Source: Paenibacillus polygoni (GTDB lineage Bacteria; Bacillota; Bacilli; Paenibacillales; Paenibacillaceae). Taken from it: 64,000 nucleotides of DNA. The notes beneath the pieces were generated by a model, which had not been told where the DNA came from, ran no database searches, and saw only the letters and a list, made by a program, of their open reading frames with translations. The translations under genes and the position numbers were made by a program. The DNA lies in assembly GCF_030263935.1 (NCBI RefSeq), contig NZ_CP127162.1, positions 200,001 to 264,000 on the forward strand, in the 5' to 3' direction. Shown here piece after piece: positions 8,809-17,325 of this stretch (the first letter of the stretch is position 1; each line of letters starts with the position of its first letter).

Positions 8809-9232
8809 ATTTTGCGTTTGATGAAGTTTTAGAGGGGATTTCGGTTAGGAAGCCGTCAATATAACGACTAACTAGTGTAAGAGGCCAAGATCTTCGTTGT
8901 TGCCTTCCTAACTTTCTAATTAATGTATACGGAATTGTTTTTGGTCCTTTACTTGAAAGCTACACTATGATGGGCCTATTTTAGTGTGAAGTCTATCACC
9001 GCGGATATTCTCCAGGCTTTTCCTCGTTAAGAAAGATCGCTCGCCTTAATTGGATAGTGGTCTTTTGTGTTTTTACTATATCTAAGCTAATTTTGCTCTA
9101 AGCACCTAGATCTTTGGCATTATATTAGATAGTAATTTCCTGTATAGTAGTTATAATAATTTATAGGTAAAAATTGGGTTGTTATATATGAGGAAACATT
9201 TTCGAAAATAAAATAATTGAACAGGGGAGATA
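8809..9232. other. Gene-free stretch before the Mrr gene
   Basis: No coding frame is supported. A 9-bp inverted repeat, GTTAGGAAG at 8844-8852 and CTTCCTAAC at 8904-8912, could fold in RNA. The rest is AT-rich with no recognisable homology, consistent with decayed accessory DNA. An AGGGGAGA ribosome site for the next gene is at about 9223-9230. Confidence 0.4.
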
Positions 9233-10825
9233 GTGTTGGCTAGAAGAAGTGGTTTAATGGCTACAATAGCAAGAGAAGCTGCAAGACAGGCAAGAATAAG
9301 TGAGGCAGAGAGGAAAAGATATGAACGCGAACAAATTAGAATTGCAAAAGAACAGCAAAGACAACATATTCAAAATGAAAAGGATGCAAAATTACGTTAT
9401 ATAGAAAGCAGAATAGAGGAAACAGATGATCTGAATTATGAGCTTGCTGAACGTATTAAAGATTTATACGGTATATTAGATCACACGTTACAAGTGAATG
9501 ATATGGTTTCTTTTAACTCTTTGAAGATTAACGAAAAGTTTAGAGATTTCATCGTGCCTACTAGTATTTCTGTTCCGTTAACTAAACCTCAACTAGATGA
9601 TTATATTAATAAGATAAAGTCCCCAAATCTTTTTACAAAGTTAATCCCTGGTTTTGAAAAGAAATATCAGAGTGCATTAATTGAAGCAAAACAACAATAC
9701 GAGAATGGCCTTGTTCTGTACGAGGCAAAAGAAAATGAAAGATTAGTTGCAAAGGACAGGTTAAAGTCAGAATACGATCAAGAAAAGTATATGTTTGAGA
9801 TAAAAGTTAGAGATAGAAATCTAGAAATCGATGCCTTTGAGGAAAGTTATCGAAATGGTGAAAGAGAAGCAATTATTGATTATAATGCTATGGTACTTGA
9901 ACGTTCTGAATACCCTGCTGGATTTCCTCAAATTTTTCGATTAGCATATATATCAGATTCTAAAGAACTAGTGATTGATTACGAGCTTCCAAATAAGGAT
10001 ATTGTCCCAACAACGATGGAATATAGATATGTTAAAACAAAAGATGAGATAAGTGAGAAATTCAGAAAAATTCAAGAGATTAAAAATATGTATTCAGATG
10101 TTGTAGCGGGTGTGACCCTTCGAACCATTCATGAGGTATTAGAGGCAGATCAGGGGAATGTTATAGATGTTGTGGTTTTTAGTGCGTATGTGCATTCGGT
10201 CGATCCTGCTACGGGTAAAGATAGTATGCCGTACCTCATTTCAATTAGGGTTACGAAAGAAAAATTTGAGGGGCTTGATTTAAATCGCGTGGAAAAATCA
10301 GTATGTTTAAGGAATTTGGGAGCACAGGTATCTCCTCGACCCACTGAATTGCAAGCTGTAAAACCAATTTTGGAGTTTGATATGGTTGACAAACGTTTTG
10401 TTGAACATGAAGATATGCTTGGATCATTGCAAGGGCTTCCTAATTTAATGGAACTAAACCCATATGAGTTTGAGATGTTAGTTACAGATTTGTTCGCAAG
10501 AATGGGATTAGATGCAAAATTGACCCGTTCATCAAAAGATGGTGGTGTTGATTGCGTTGCCTTCGATACCCGGCCTATAGTGGGCGGTAAAGTAGTTATT
10601 CAGGCAAAACGTTATAAAAATACTGTAGGTGTTTCAGCTGTAAGAGACTTGTACGGGACAATGTTAAATGAGGGAGCAAACAAAGGAATTTTAGTTACAA
10701 CAAAAAGTTATGGTCCAGATGCCTATGAATTTGCAAAAGATAAGCCGATTGAGTTAATTGATGGCGGAGGATTACTCTACTTGTTAGAAAAGAATGGAAT
10801 TAATGCACGAATCATTTTTGAATGA
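9233..10825 (+). CDS. Mrr-type restriction endonuclease domain protein with coiled-coil N-terminus
   Basis: A 530-residue protein. Residues 1-70 and about 150-200 are Lys/Glu/Arg/Gln-rich and helical, probably coiled coil. The C-terminal 120 residues form an Mrr-like nuclease: NPYEFEMLVTDLFARMG, then KDGGVDCVAFD, then VVIQAKRYK. This supplies the conserved E, D and QxK of the Mrr active site. It probably cleaves foreign, often modified, DNA. The start is GTG 9233 after AGGGGAGA. No partner methylase or specificity subunit is nearby, as expected for type IV enzymes. The middle region (about 200-400) is unassigned. Its position beside the tmRNA remnant and IS-disrupted genes suggests acquired DNA. 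Confidence 0.82.
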   Translation: MLARRSGLMATIAREAARQARISEAERKRYEREQIRIAKEQQRQHIQNEKDAKLRYIESRIEETDDLNYELAERIKDLYGILDHTLQVNDMVSFNSLKINEKFRDFIVPTSISVPLTKPQLDDYINKIKSPNLFTKLIPGFEKKYQSALIEAKQQYENGLVLYEAKENERLVAKDRLKSEYDQEKYMFEIKVRDRNLEIDAFEESYRNGEREAIIDYNAMVLERSEYPAGFPQIFRLAYISDSKELVIDYELPNKDIVPTTMEYRYVKTKDEISEKFRKIQEIKNMYSDVVAGVTLRTIHEVLEADQGNVIDVVVFSAYVHSVDPATGKDSMPYLISIRVTKEKFEGLDLNRVEKSVCLRNLGAQVSPRPTELQAVKPILEFDMVDKRFVEHEDMLGSLQGLPNLMELNPYEFEMLVTDLFARMGLDAKLTRSSKDGGVDCVAFDTRPIVGGKVVIQAKRYKNTVGVSAVRDLYGTMLNEGANKGILVTTKSYGPDAYEFAKDKPIELIDGGGLLYLLEKNGINARIIFE

Positions 10826-11046
10826 TGTAACTACGATAAAATCAGAGGACAGGATCTAGAAAGAAATTGTCGTTCGTACCAAAGTGGTTATCGGTTGAAA
10901 TGTCCAGAATCGCCGTCCTCCGCAAAATGTATGTCGTAATTCAGTTGCTTGCTGATTTCAAAGCAGGTGTTAAAAATGAGAAGAAATTTCTGGATTCTGG
11001 TGAAAGATAAATCATTAGATAAGATTGTGGATTTTGTTTTATCGAA

Positions 11047-11078
11047 GCACCTTCCGTAAACGGTTGGTGTTTTTTATT
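11047..11078 (+). terminator. Terminator downstream of the Mrr gene
   Basis: CACC-TT-CCGT and ACGG-TT-GGTG close a hairpin followed by six T. Between 10826 and 11046 nothing is recognised. Confidence 0.65.
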
Positions 11079-11472
11079 TTAATGATATCTTTCGTAAGGT
11101 TAAAGGGTCTTTAACTATTCAAAAAATATCCTGATTAATGAAAAATAATCTGTACTTAGTTTTGAGTTTCTCGTTTTGTTTTGCCATCGTGAGTGATTAT
11201 AGAGGAGGTTGATCCGTCATATGATAACAGAAGTTTCAATCTTACGCATTCAATCGGTCTATTCTATTGATAATCACAATATTACTGCCACCGTTTTACA
11301 TTAAGAACCTATAATAATAAAATTTGATTATGTACTTAAGCAATGAAGAGTGTTAGATATTTATTGATTCTGCTGCATCACGTCTTAAAAAATTGAAACA
11401 CGCGAATAAAGAAGAGAGTCAGATTTGGTCATAGCCCCGTCAAGTAGACATTAAAAAAAGAGGATTTTCCAT

Positions 11473-12279
11473 TTACGCGGCGACTTTTTCCCGGAATTCG
11501 ATTGGGGAGAGGTCGCCGAGTTTGTTTTGGAAACGTTCCTTATTGTAAAATGAAATATACTCCGTAATTTGGCTTCTTGCTTGTTCCAGATTATTAGGCT
11601 TTTCCAAATACAGCTTTTCCGTCTTTAAGTGGGAAAAGAACGACTCGATACAAGCATTGTCATAGCAGTTTCCACGTCGGGAATGACTCCCTGTCAACTG
11701 CTTCTCTTCAAGCAACTTAGCATAGCTTTTCGAGGTATACTGAAACCCTTGGTCCGAATGGAGCAAAGAGGGTCCATCTTTTAGTTGCTGCACAGTGTCC
11801 ATAACGAGTTTTAGGTCATTGCGCTCGGAGAGTTCCCAGGCTACTATTTCGTTGTTATATAAATCCATTACAGCCGAGAGATAAGCAAATTCATGCCCAA
11901 TCCGGACATATGTAATATCTGTCACAAGCTTCTGCACAGGAGCAGTCGCAGAGAATTCCCGATTTAAGACATTAGGGAACAAGGCCGATGGTTTGCGGCC
12001 ACAAAACGGACGTTTCTTGCGAATAACAGAACGAATCTGAAGTTCTCTCATTAAGCGACGGACCTTCTTGTGATTCACAACGAAGCCTTCTTTTCCTAAA
12101 GCAGTACGCATTCGCTTGTAACCGAAATACGGACGAATTCGATGAATGCTCAAGATGTGTGCCTTTAGATCTGCATCACGATTTGCTCGTTTCTCTCGAT
12201 GAACTAAATTCTTCTTCCATTTATAGTAGCCTGCACGTGATATTTCAGCGATTCTACATAGCCAAACTACGGGAGCCAC
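11473..12279 (-). CDS. IS3-family transposase OrfB (DDE integrase domain)
   Basis: A 268-residue catalytic frame. The DDE residues sit in TDITYV, HSDQGFQYTS and CIESFFSHLKTEKLY, all standard IS150-group blocks. An HTH_21-type segment YYKWKK...YGYKRM-like precedes them (here FGYKRMRTALGKEGF). The first codon shown is GTG, but the frame continues upstream without a stop to the slippery site. The natural product is therefore probably the OrfAB fusion made by -1 frameshifting. It is complete and lacks obvious lesions. Confidence 0.93.
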   Translation of the reverse strand: MAPVVWLCRIAEISRAGYYKWKKNLVHREKRANRDADLKAHILSIHRIRPYFGYKRMRTALGKEGFVVNHKKVRRLMRELQIRSVIRKKRPFCGRKPSALFPNVLNREFSATAPVQKLVTDITYVRIGHEFAYLSAVMDLYNNEIVAWELSERNDLKLVMDTVQQLKDGPSLLHSDQGFQYTSKSYAKLLEEKQLTGSHSRRGNCYDNACIESFFSHLKTEKLYLEKPNNLEQARSQITEYISFYNKERFQNKLGDLSPIEFREKVAA

Positions 12280-12284
12280 TTTGC

Positions 12285-12623
12285 TTATTTCTCGAATGGA
12301 CTGGCACCGGGCTTCGAAATCCAGCTTCCCTCCCCGTGCAAGTTTGGATTTAGCTTTTTTAGATATTCTACCTGCGCTTTCAGATATGCATTTTCTTCTT
12401 CCGCACTACTAAAATGCTTCTTCGCCCAACGTCCCCGGTAATCCTCAAACCCCTCACCATTTTGGCATTTACGAACCCATGTGATAATCTGGCTCTCACT
12501 TTTGATTCCAAACTTCTCCATGATTCGACTGTACGTCCACCCTTCTTCTACTCGCAAACGGACAGCCTCTTTCTTCGTTTCTTCACTATATCGATTAAAA
12601 GTTTGACCTTTCTTCGCTGACAT
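12285..12623 (-). CDS. IS3-family transposase OrfA (HTH protein)
   Basis: About 112 residues beginning MSAKKGQTFNRYSEETKK. The ATG at 12623 is preceded by GGAGGGG with a 9-nt gap, so I prefer it to the longer upstream frame. The helix-turn-helix spans about residues 20-50 (EEGWTYSRIMEKFGIKSES) and a leucine-zipper-like stretch ENAYLKAQVEYLKK follows. Beyond that the zero frame runs off into an unrelated tail and stops, while the -1 frame enters OrfB. OrfA binds the element's ends and regulates transposition. Confidence 0.9.
   Translation of the reverse strand: MSAKKGQTFNRYSEETKKEAVRLRVEEGWTYSRIMEKFGIKSESQIITWVRKCQNGEGFEDYRGRWAKKHFSSAEEENAYLKAQVEYLKKLNPNLHGEGSWISKPGASPFEK
12354..12360 (-). 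promoter_or_regulatory. Programmed -1 frameshift slippery heptamer A AAA AAG
   Basis: Read on the minus strand, the OrfA codons CTA AAA AAG contain A AAA AAG in the correct phase. The -1 frame is open from there into OrfB. Confidence 0.8.
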
Positions 12624-13014
12624 AACAAAAATCCCCTCCGGTTTTCCAGTGTTTGAGTTCATTGTAACATGTTCTCTTTTTTCACTGTCTACCATGAGGG
12701 GATAATACCAATTTGAACGAGCAACGGTATGTTTTTTTGAAAAAATCCAAAAAGTTAGGGACCGAATATCCCAGCTTAATGCATGTACCTATTATACATG
12801 ACACATGAGGAAGGACTATAAGTGGTACACTAGGAGCCTGACAAGTGATTTTTATGGTCTTTAATAACCCTTCCAATCAAGACAATCGAATAAGTACATT
12901 AATCATATATTTAAATGATGTAGAAGAATCGATATTCCAAACAACTGCGACGCTATTATATTTTTTTGTAAGCATTCTACTTTTGGTGACATTAGACTAT
13001 TTTCATTCTTGTAG

Positions 13015-13043
13015 TTGACTATACTATTAAATTCGATTAAACT
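13015..13043 (+). promoter_or_regulatory. Promoter of the ribose/nucleoside cluster
   Basis: TTGACT, 17-nt spacer, TAAACT. A LacI-type operator follows at 13048. Confidence 0.55.
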
Positions 13044-13047
13044 AAAT

Positions 13048-13063
13048 ATGTAATCGGTTACAT
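13048..13063. promoter_or_regulatory. LacI-type operator upstream of the regulator gene
   Basis: ATGTAATCGGTTACAT is a near-perfect palindrome with central CG, typical of LacI-family sites. It lies just after the -10 and before the ribosome site, as for autorepression. The same core recurs at 15019-15034. Confidence 0.75.
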
Positions 13064-13085
13064 GAAATTAGGAAGGATGCTTTTA

Positions 13086-14066
13086 GTGGCTACTATTAAA
13101 CAGGTTGCAGAAAGAGCTGGAGTTTCTGTTGCGACAGTTTCTCGAGTCTTGAATGACAATGGGTATGTACAATTAGATACTAGAAAAAAAGTGGAAGAGG
13201 CGATCGATCAGCTTGGGTATATCCCTAATGAAGTGGCGCGTTCTTTATATAAAAAAGAATCCCGTTTTATTGGTTTGCTGCTGCCGGATATTACAAACCC
13301 CTTTTTTCCAGAGATGGCTCGTGGTGTTGAGGATGAGCTTCAGGAAGAAGGATTCTATTTGCTTTTTGGTAACAGTGATGAGAGCTTAGAACGAGAGCTA
13401 AAGTATATTCAAACTTTTGTACAAAATAATGTGGTCGGTCTTATATCTGCAACAAACTTAGCAGATAAAGCCAATTACGATAATTTACCCATACCAACCG
13501 TGTTTTTGGACCGTGGTTCCCAAAGCGAATATTCTGTTTACTCCGATGGTGTAGAAGGCGGCAGAATAGCGGCCAGTGAAATGATTAAGCGAGGCAGCCG
13601 TAAAATAACAGTTCTCAAAGGTCCGGCGCATGTCATGCCGGTTCAAGAGCGTTTTCAAGGAACTATTGAAGTTTTAGTCCAAGCCAATGTCGATTTTCAA
13701 GTGATTTCGTTGGAGTCTCTTTCTTTCCAAGAAGGAATGAGACGAGCATATGAAATTTTTGAGAAGTTTCCTGAGACAGATGGAATTATTGCAAGTAATG
13801 ATACGACAGCTACAGCCATACTGCATGAAGCTTTGAGTCGTGGGAAATCTATTCCCGATGAGGTCCAAATTATTGGATTTGACGATATTCAGCAAAGCAG
13901 CCTGGTGTTTCCATCCTTATCTACGATTAGACAACCGATTTATGATATGGGAAGAGAAGCGGCTAAATTACTAATAAAATTAATTAAGAAGCAAGCGGTT
14001 GAACAACCGCATATTAAATTAGATGTATCATACGTAAATCGCAATACAACTAGGAAGGTGAAATAA
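13086..14066 (+). CDS. rbsR: LacI-family transcriptional regulator (RbsR-like)
   Basis: A repressor of about 326 residues starting MATIKQ at GTG 13086, which has AGGAAGG 9 nt upstream. An in-frame ATG 24 nt earlier would overlap the operator. The LacI headpiece VAERAGVSVATVSRVLN is at residues 7-23, followed by a hinge and periplasmic-binding-like effector domain with RFQGTIEVL and IIGFDDI. It is followed 2 nt later by ribokinase, so ribose or a phosphorylated derivative is the likely effector. Operators at 13048 and 15019 indicate control of itself plus rbsK, and separately of the hydrolase-transporter genes. Confidence 0.85.
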   Translation: MATIKQVAERAGVSVATVSRVLNDNGYVQLDTRKKVEEAIDQLGYIPNEVARSLYKKESRFIGLLLPDITNPFFPEMARGVEDELQEEGFYLLFGNSDESLERELKYIQTFVQNNVVGLISATNLADKANYDNLPIPTVFLDRGSQSEYSVYSDGVEGGRIAASEMIKRGSRKITVLKGPAHVMPVQERFQGTIEVLVQANVDFQVISLESLSFQEGMRRAYEIFEKFPETDGIIASNDTTATAILHEALSRGKSIPDEVQIIGFDDIQQSSLVFPSLSTIRQPIYDMGREAAKLLIKLIKKQAVEQPHIKLDVSYVNRNTTRKVK

Positions 14067-14068
14067 AC

Positions 14069-14950
14069 GTGGTGAATGTAACGGTTATTGGAAGTTCTTC
14101 TATGGACTTCGTTGTAACGACACGGGTACGTCCAGGTGTAGGAGAGACAGTCATGGGTGAATCCTTTAAGGTTGTTCCCGGAGGGAAAGGAGCAAATCAA
14201 GCAGTGGCTGCAGCACGATTGGGAGCTAATGTTTCTATGATTGGCTGCGTCGGCGATGACTATTATGGTCAAGTTATTCTGGATAATTTCGAAAAGAATG
14301 GTGTTGTGACTCGTAATGTGAAACCGGTTACAGGTGTGCCAAGCGGAACAGCTCATATTATGATAACGGATGGCGATAACAACATTGTGGTAGTGAAGGG
14401 AGCAAATAATCATGTCACACCTGCTACTATCGAAAAAGCTTTGGAGGTAATCCAGACATCAGATATTGTTCTTATTCAGCATGAGATTCCGATGGAGACA
14501 GTAGAATATGTCAGCCAAATGTGCGAAAAATATGGTGTACCATTACTTTTAAATCCAGCACCGGCTGCGCCGTTGTCGGAAGATATTTTGAGCAGAGTAA
14601 CATTTTTGACACCTAATGAACATGAAGCAGCTGAATTATTTAAAGAGAAACATTTATCGGAAGTATTGAAGCATTATCCGAATAAGTTATTTATCACAGA
14701 AGGGAAAAACGGCGTTCGCTATTTTAATGGAAATGAAGAGGTAGTAGTCCCTGCTTATCCAGTTGAAGCAGTTGATACGACTGGAGCTGGAGATACATTT
14801 AATGCGGCATTTGCTGTAGCCCTAGCAGAAGGAAAAGAAACTATAGAAGCATTGAAATTTGCAAATCGCGCTGCTTCTTTATCAGTAACAAAATTCGGTG
14901 CTCAAGGAGGAATGCCTAAACGCGAGCAATTAGAAGAGTATCTTAATTAG
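14069..14950 (+). CDS. rbsK: Ribokinase
   Basis: A 293-residue PfkB-family kinase that phosphorylates D-ribose to ribose 5-phosphate. The N-terminal NVTVIGSSSMDFVV and VVPGGKGANQAVAAARLGA match ribokinase substrate-binding motifs. The C-terminal VDTTGAGDTFNAAFA carries the anion hole and catalytic Asp. The start is GTG 14069 (or GTG 14072) after AGGAAGG, coupled to rbsR. With the downstream nucleoside hydrolase it would channel ribose released from imported nucleosides into the pentose phosphate pathway. No ribose ABC transporter is encoded beside it. Confidence 0.93.
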   Translation: MVNVTVIGSSSMDFVVTTRVRPGVGETVMGESFKVVPGGKGANQAVAAARLGANVSMIGCVGDDYYGQVILDNFEKNGVVTRNVKPVTGVPSGTAHIMITDGDNNIVVVKGANNHVTPATIEKALEVIQTSDIVLIQHEIPMETVEYVSQMCEKYGVPLLLNPAPAAPLSEDILSRVTFLTPNEHEAAELFKEKHLSEVLKHYPNKLFITEGKNGVRYFNGNEEVVVPAYPVEAVDTTGAGDTFNAAFAVALAEGKETIEALKFANRAASLSVTKFGAQGGMPKREQLEEYLN

Positions 14951-15018
14951 GTAAGGGTTAAGGGTTAACAGGACAGAGTATAATAGAGGTGTTTATGTTA
15001 GAAATCAGATGTATCAAT

Positions 15019-15034
15019 GTGTAACCGATTACAC
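15019..15034. promoter_or_regulatory. Second LacI-type operator, upstream of the nucleoside hydrolase
   Basis: GTGTAACCGATTACAC is a 16-bp near-perfect palindrome sharing the TGTAAYCGRTTACA core with the site at 13048. A TATAAT at 14979-14984 lies 35 bp upstream, so the site would block early elongation or a second promoter. Confidence 0.75.
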
Positions 15035-15078
15035 ATTCTTGTCAATCTCATTTTAAAATCTTGAGGAGGAACATTACC

Positions 15079-15975
15079 ATGAGAAAAATTCCAATTATTA
15101 TTGACACAGATCCAGGTATTGATGATGCAGCAGCGATTGGTTTGGCTTTTCATAGAGACGAATTAGACGTGAAATTAATAACTACAGTAGCCGGAAATGT
15201 TGATATTACTAATATCACAGCGAATGCCCTGAAGCTTGTATCTTTCTTTGATCAAGATGTTCCTGTTGCGAGAGGTATGGAGACCCCGTTACTCAAACCT
15301 TATGAAGGAAGCTGTGTACATGGGGAGACAGGCATGGACGGTTATGATTTTCCAGAACCTACTCAAGAGATTATAAAGCTGCATGCTGTTGAAGCGATTC
15401 GTTCCTTACTGGAGGAATCAGAAGAGAAAATAACGATTGTTCCTATTGGTCCATTAACGAATATTGCGGTACTGCTGTTAATGTATCCGCATGTGAAACA
15501 CAAAATTGAGCGAATTGTACTTATGGGCGGCTCCTTATCTGGAGGAAACATGAATGGTCCAGCCGAGTTTAATATGTGGGCTGATCCTCATGCAGCGAAG
15601 ATTGTACTTGAATCGGATGTAGAGGTAGTGATGATTGGTCTTGACGTAACATTGAAAGCGCTTATCGGCGAGAAAGAACTAGCTCAATGTCAAAACAAGT
15701 CTGCTGAGATGTTTAATGCAATCTTCCATCATTATAGAGATGGTGATATGGATCATGGTGTTGTTATGCATGACTCCTGTGCTATTGCATATTTAACGAA
15801 ACCCGAATTGTTTACCATCGAACGCAGACATATTCAGGTTATCACCGAAGGACCAGCAAGCGGTATGACAATGGAGAAGTTTGAAGAAGAGACAACGAAT
15901 ATGAATGTTGCTGTTGGTATTGATTCGGAAGCTTTTCAGGTTTGGTTTCTTGAAACCCTACATCGAATGAAATAA
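15079..15975 (+). CDS. Ribonucleoside hydrolase (inosine-uridine preferring family)
   Basis: A 298-residue hydrolase that cleaves the N-glycosidic bond of ribonucleosides to base plus ribose. The N-terminal DTDPGIDDA (residues 8-16) holds the Ca2+-binding aspartates, and VLMGGSL and EFNMWADPHAA match the family core. The ATG at 15079 is preceded by GAGGAGGA; the in-frame TTG at 15061 overlaps that site and is rejected. It follows ribokinase and precedes two nucleoside-type transporters. Substrate preference (purine, pyrimidine or nicotinamide riboside) cannot be told, but the PnuC neighbour makes nicotinamide riboside worth testing. Confidence 0.92.
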   Translation: MRKIPIIIDTDPGIDDAAAIGLAFHRDELDVKLITTVAGNVDITNITANALKLVSFFDQDVPVARGMETPLLKPYEGSCVHGETGMDGYDFPEPTQEIIKLHAVEAIRSLLEESEEKITIVPIGPLTNIAVLLLMYPHVKHKIERIVLMGGSLSGGNMNGPAEFNMWADPHAAKIVLESDVEVVMIGLDVTLKALIGEKELAQCQNKSAEMFNAIFHHYRDGDMDHGVVMHDSCAIAYLTKPELFTIERRHIQVITEGPASGMTMEKFEEETTNMNVAVGIDSEAFQVWFLETLHRMK

Positions 15976-16057
15976 AGGTTCAGACTATTAAAGTTATTTG
16001 CTGCATTAGTTTAGAAAGTTCAGACATTTTAACCTTCTAGCAGAAAAGGGGATTGTC

Positions 16058-17254
16058 ATGAAGTACCTAATTTTCATCCTATGCTTAATTGCAATTTTTC
16101 TACTAGCATATTTAGTGAGTTTCGATAGGAAAATGGTTAAGAAAAAGCTCAAAACCATTGCTATCATTCTAGGTATTCAAATTCTATTGGCTTATGTTTT
16201 CCTGCATACAACGATTGGTATCAAGATAATTGGTGGTGCTTCCAAATTATTTGAGAAGCTATTAGGCTACGCTAATGTAGGGATTGAATTTGTATTCGGG
16301 GGTATGATCGAGGGTGGTTACGCCACTTTCTTATTAACCGCATTATTCCCTATTGTATTTATCTGTGCGTTACTTGGTATTTTACAATACTTCAAGATCC
16401 TTCCTTGGTTCATTAAAATTATGGGGACAGGATTGAACAAAATCAGCAGGCTTGGCAAGCTAGAATCCTATAGTGCAGTAAGTGCCGTTATTATCGGTAT
16501 GACAGCTGTATTCGTCTCCATTAAAGATCTTTTGCCAAAACTCAACAAACAACAAATGTATACAATTGCTGCTTGTTCGATATCAACGGTTGATTTAAGT
16601 ATTGTTGGCGCTTATATGAATATGATTGATCCTAAGTTTGTGATTTTAGCAATTATTCTTAACCTGTTTAGTGTATTTGTCATTCTATCCATTGTTAACC
16701 CATATAATCCAGATGAGGAAAATGAAGCACTGACAGTGATTAGCCAGCCAGCGGAAAAAGACGAACGCGGATTCTTTGAAATACTCTCTGATTACATGAT
16801 GGACGGATTCAATCTGGTATTGGCTATTGTTGCTATGCTGCTAGGATTTGTAGCATTGGTTGCTTTCCTAAATGGTATTTTTGACGGTATTTTTGGTGTG
16901 GATTTCCAAACTATATTGGGCTATATTTTTGCTCCTTTTGCTTTCTTAATGGGTGTGCCTTGGGACGAAGCGGTTCGCTTCGGTGGATTAATTGCAACTA
17001 AGCTGCTGTCTAACGAATTCGTGGCAATGACAAGCTTTATAGAAATGGAAGGATTATCAGAAAGATCTACAGGTATTATTTCGGTATTCCTTGTATCGTT
17101 TGCTAACTTTGGTTCAATCGGTATGATCATTGGTGCCTTGAAAGGTCTTTGTCCGGATCAAAGTAAAGTCGTTGCTGGTTTTAGTCTTCGTTTGCTCTAT
17201 GGAGCGACCCTTGTTAGCTTTTTATCCGCGGCAGTAGTCGGTCTAATTTTATAA
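16058..17254 (+). CDS. nupC: NupC-family concentrative nucleoside transporter
   Basis: A 398-residue integral membrane symporter for nucleosides. The order of segments matches the family: N-terminal hydrophobic pair, Gly-rich GYANVGIEFVFGGM, a gate region, and the C-terminal core GVPWDEAVRFGGLIATKLLSNEFVA (quoted from two parts, GVPWDEAVRFGG and LIATKLLSNEFVA). The latter carries the conserved NEFVA motif. ATG follows AAAAGGGG. It lies 82 nt after the hydrolase and probably shares its transcript, bringing in the nucleosides that the hydrolase cleaves. Confidence 0.92.
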   Translation: MKYLIFILCLIAIFLLAYLVSFDRKMVKKKLKTIAIILGIQILLAYVFLHTTIGIKIIGGASKLFEKLLGYANVGIEFVFGGMIEGGYATFLLTALFPIVFICALLGILQYFKILPWFIKIMGTGLNKISRLGKLESYSAVSAVIIGMTAVFVSIKDLLPKLNKQQMYTIAACSISTVDLSIVGAYMNMIDPKFVILAIILNLFSVFVILSIVNPYNPDEENEALTVISQPAEKDERGFFEILSDYMMDGFNLVLAIVAMLLGFVALVAFLNGIFDGIFGVDFQTILGYIFAPFAFLMGVPWDEAVRFGGLIATKLLSNEFVAMTSFIEMEGLSERSTGIISVFLVSFANFGSIGMIIGALKGLCPDQSKVVAGFSLRLLYGATLVSFLSAAVVGLIL

Positions 17255-17325
17255 GATAGAAGTGGAAAACGGTATCCTTTTAACAAGAAATATGTAAAGT
17301 AACTCGATCAGGAGGCAGCTAGAGA

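Larger units (their letters stand above)
11426..12710 (-). mobile_element. IS3-family (IS150-group) insertion sequence, complete
   Basis: A 1285-bp element with ends TGGTCATAGCCCC and, on the other strand, TGGTATTATCCCC. It is flanked by a 3-bp duplication ATT (11423-11425 and 12711-12713). It carries orfA and orfB on the minus strand with a frameshift signal. TG...CA ends, 3-bp duplication and two overlapping frames are standard for IS3. Insertion is into the hydroxylase pseudogene. The ends are fixed by alignment of both flanks with the intact gene. Confidence 0.9.
11221..12955 (+). pseudogene. 2-oxoglutarate/Fe(II) prolyl-hydroxylase-like pseudogene interrupted by an IS3 element
   Basis: A decayed second copy of the intact hydroxylase at 18945-19580. 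The first part (11221-11425) translates as MITEVSILRIQSVYSI, then DNHNITATVLH, then stops at TAA where the intact gene has a Glu codon. The second part resumes at 12714 and stays alignable to about 12955 (for example AATCGAATAAGTACATTAAT near 12887). Removing the IS and one ATT copy gives an uninterrupted alignment across the junction. About 50 nt upstream, including the ribosome site, are also shared. Several frameshifts and stops mean no protein is made. Confidence 0.85.

Noticed and set aside
8809..9232. Phage or integrase genes next to the tmRNA remnant
   Set aside because: No integrase, attachment core repeat or phage frame is visible, so a prophage call is not supported.
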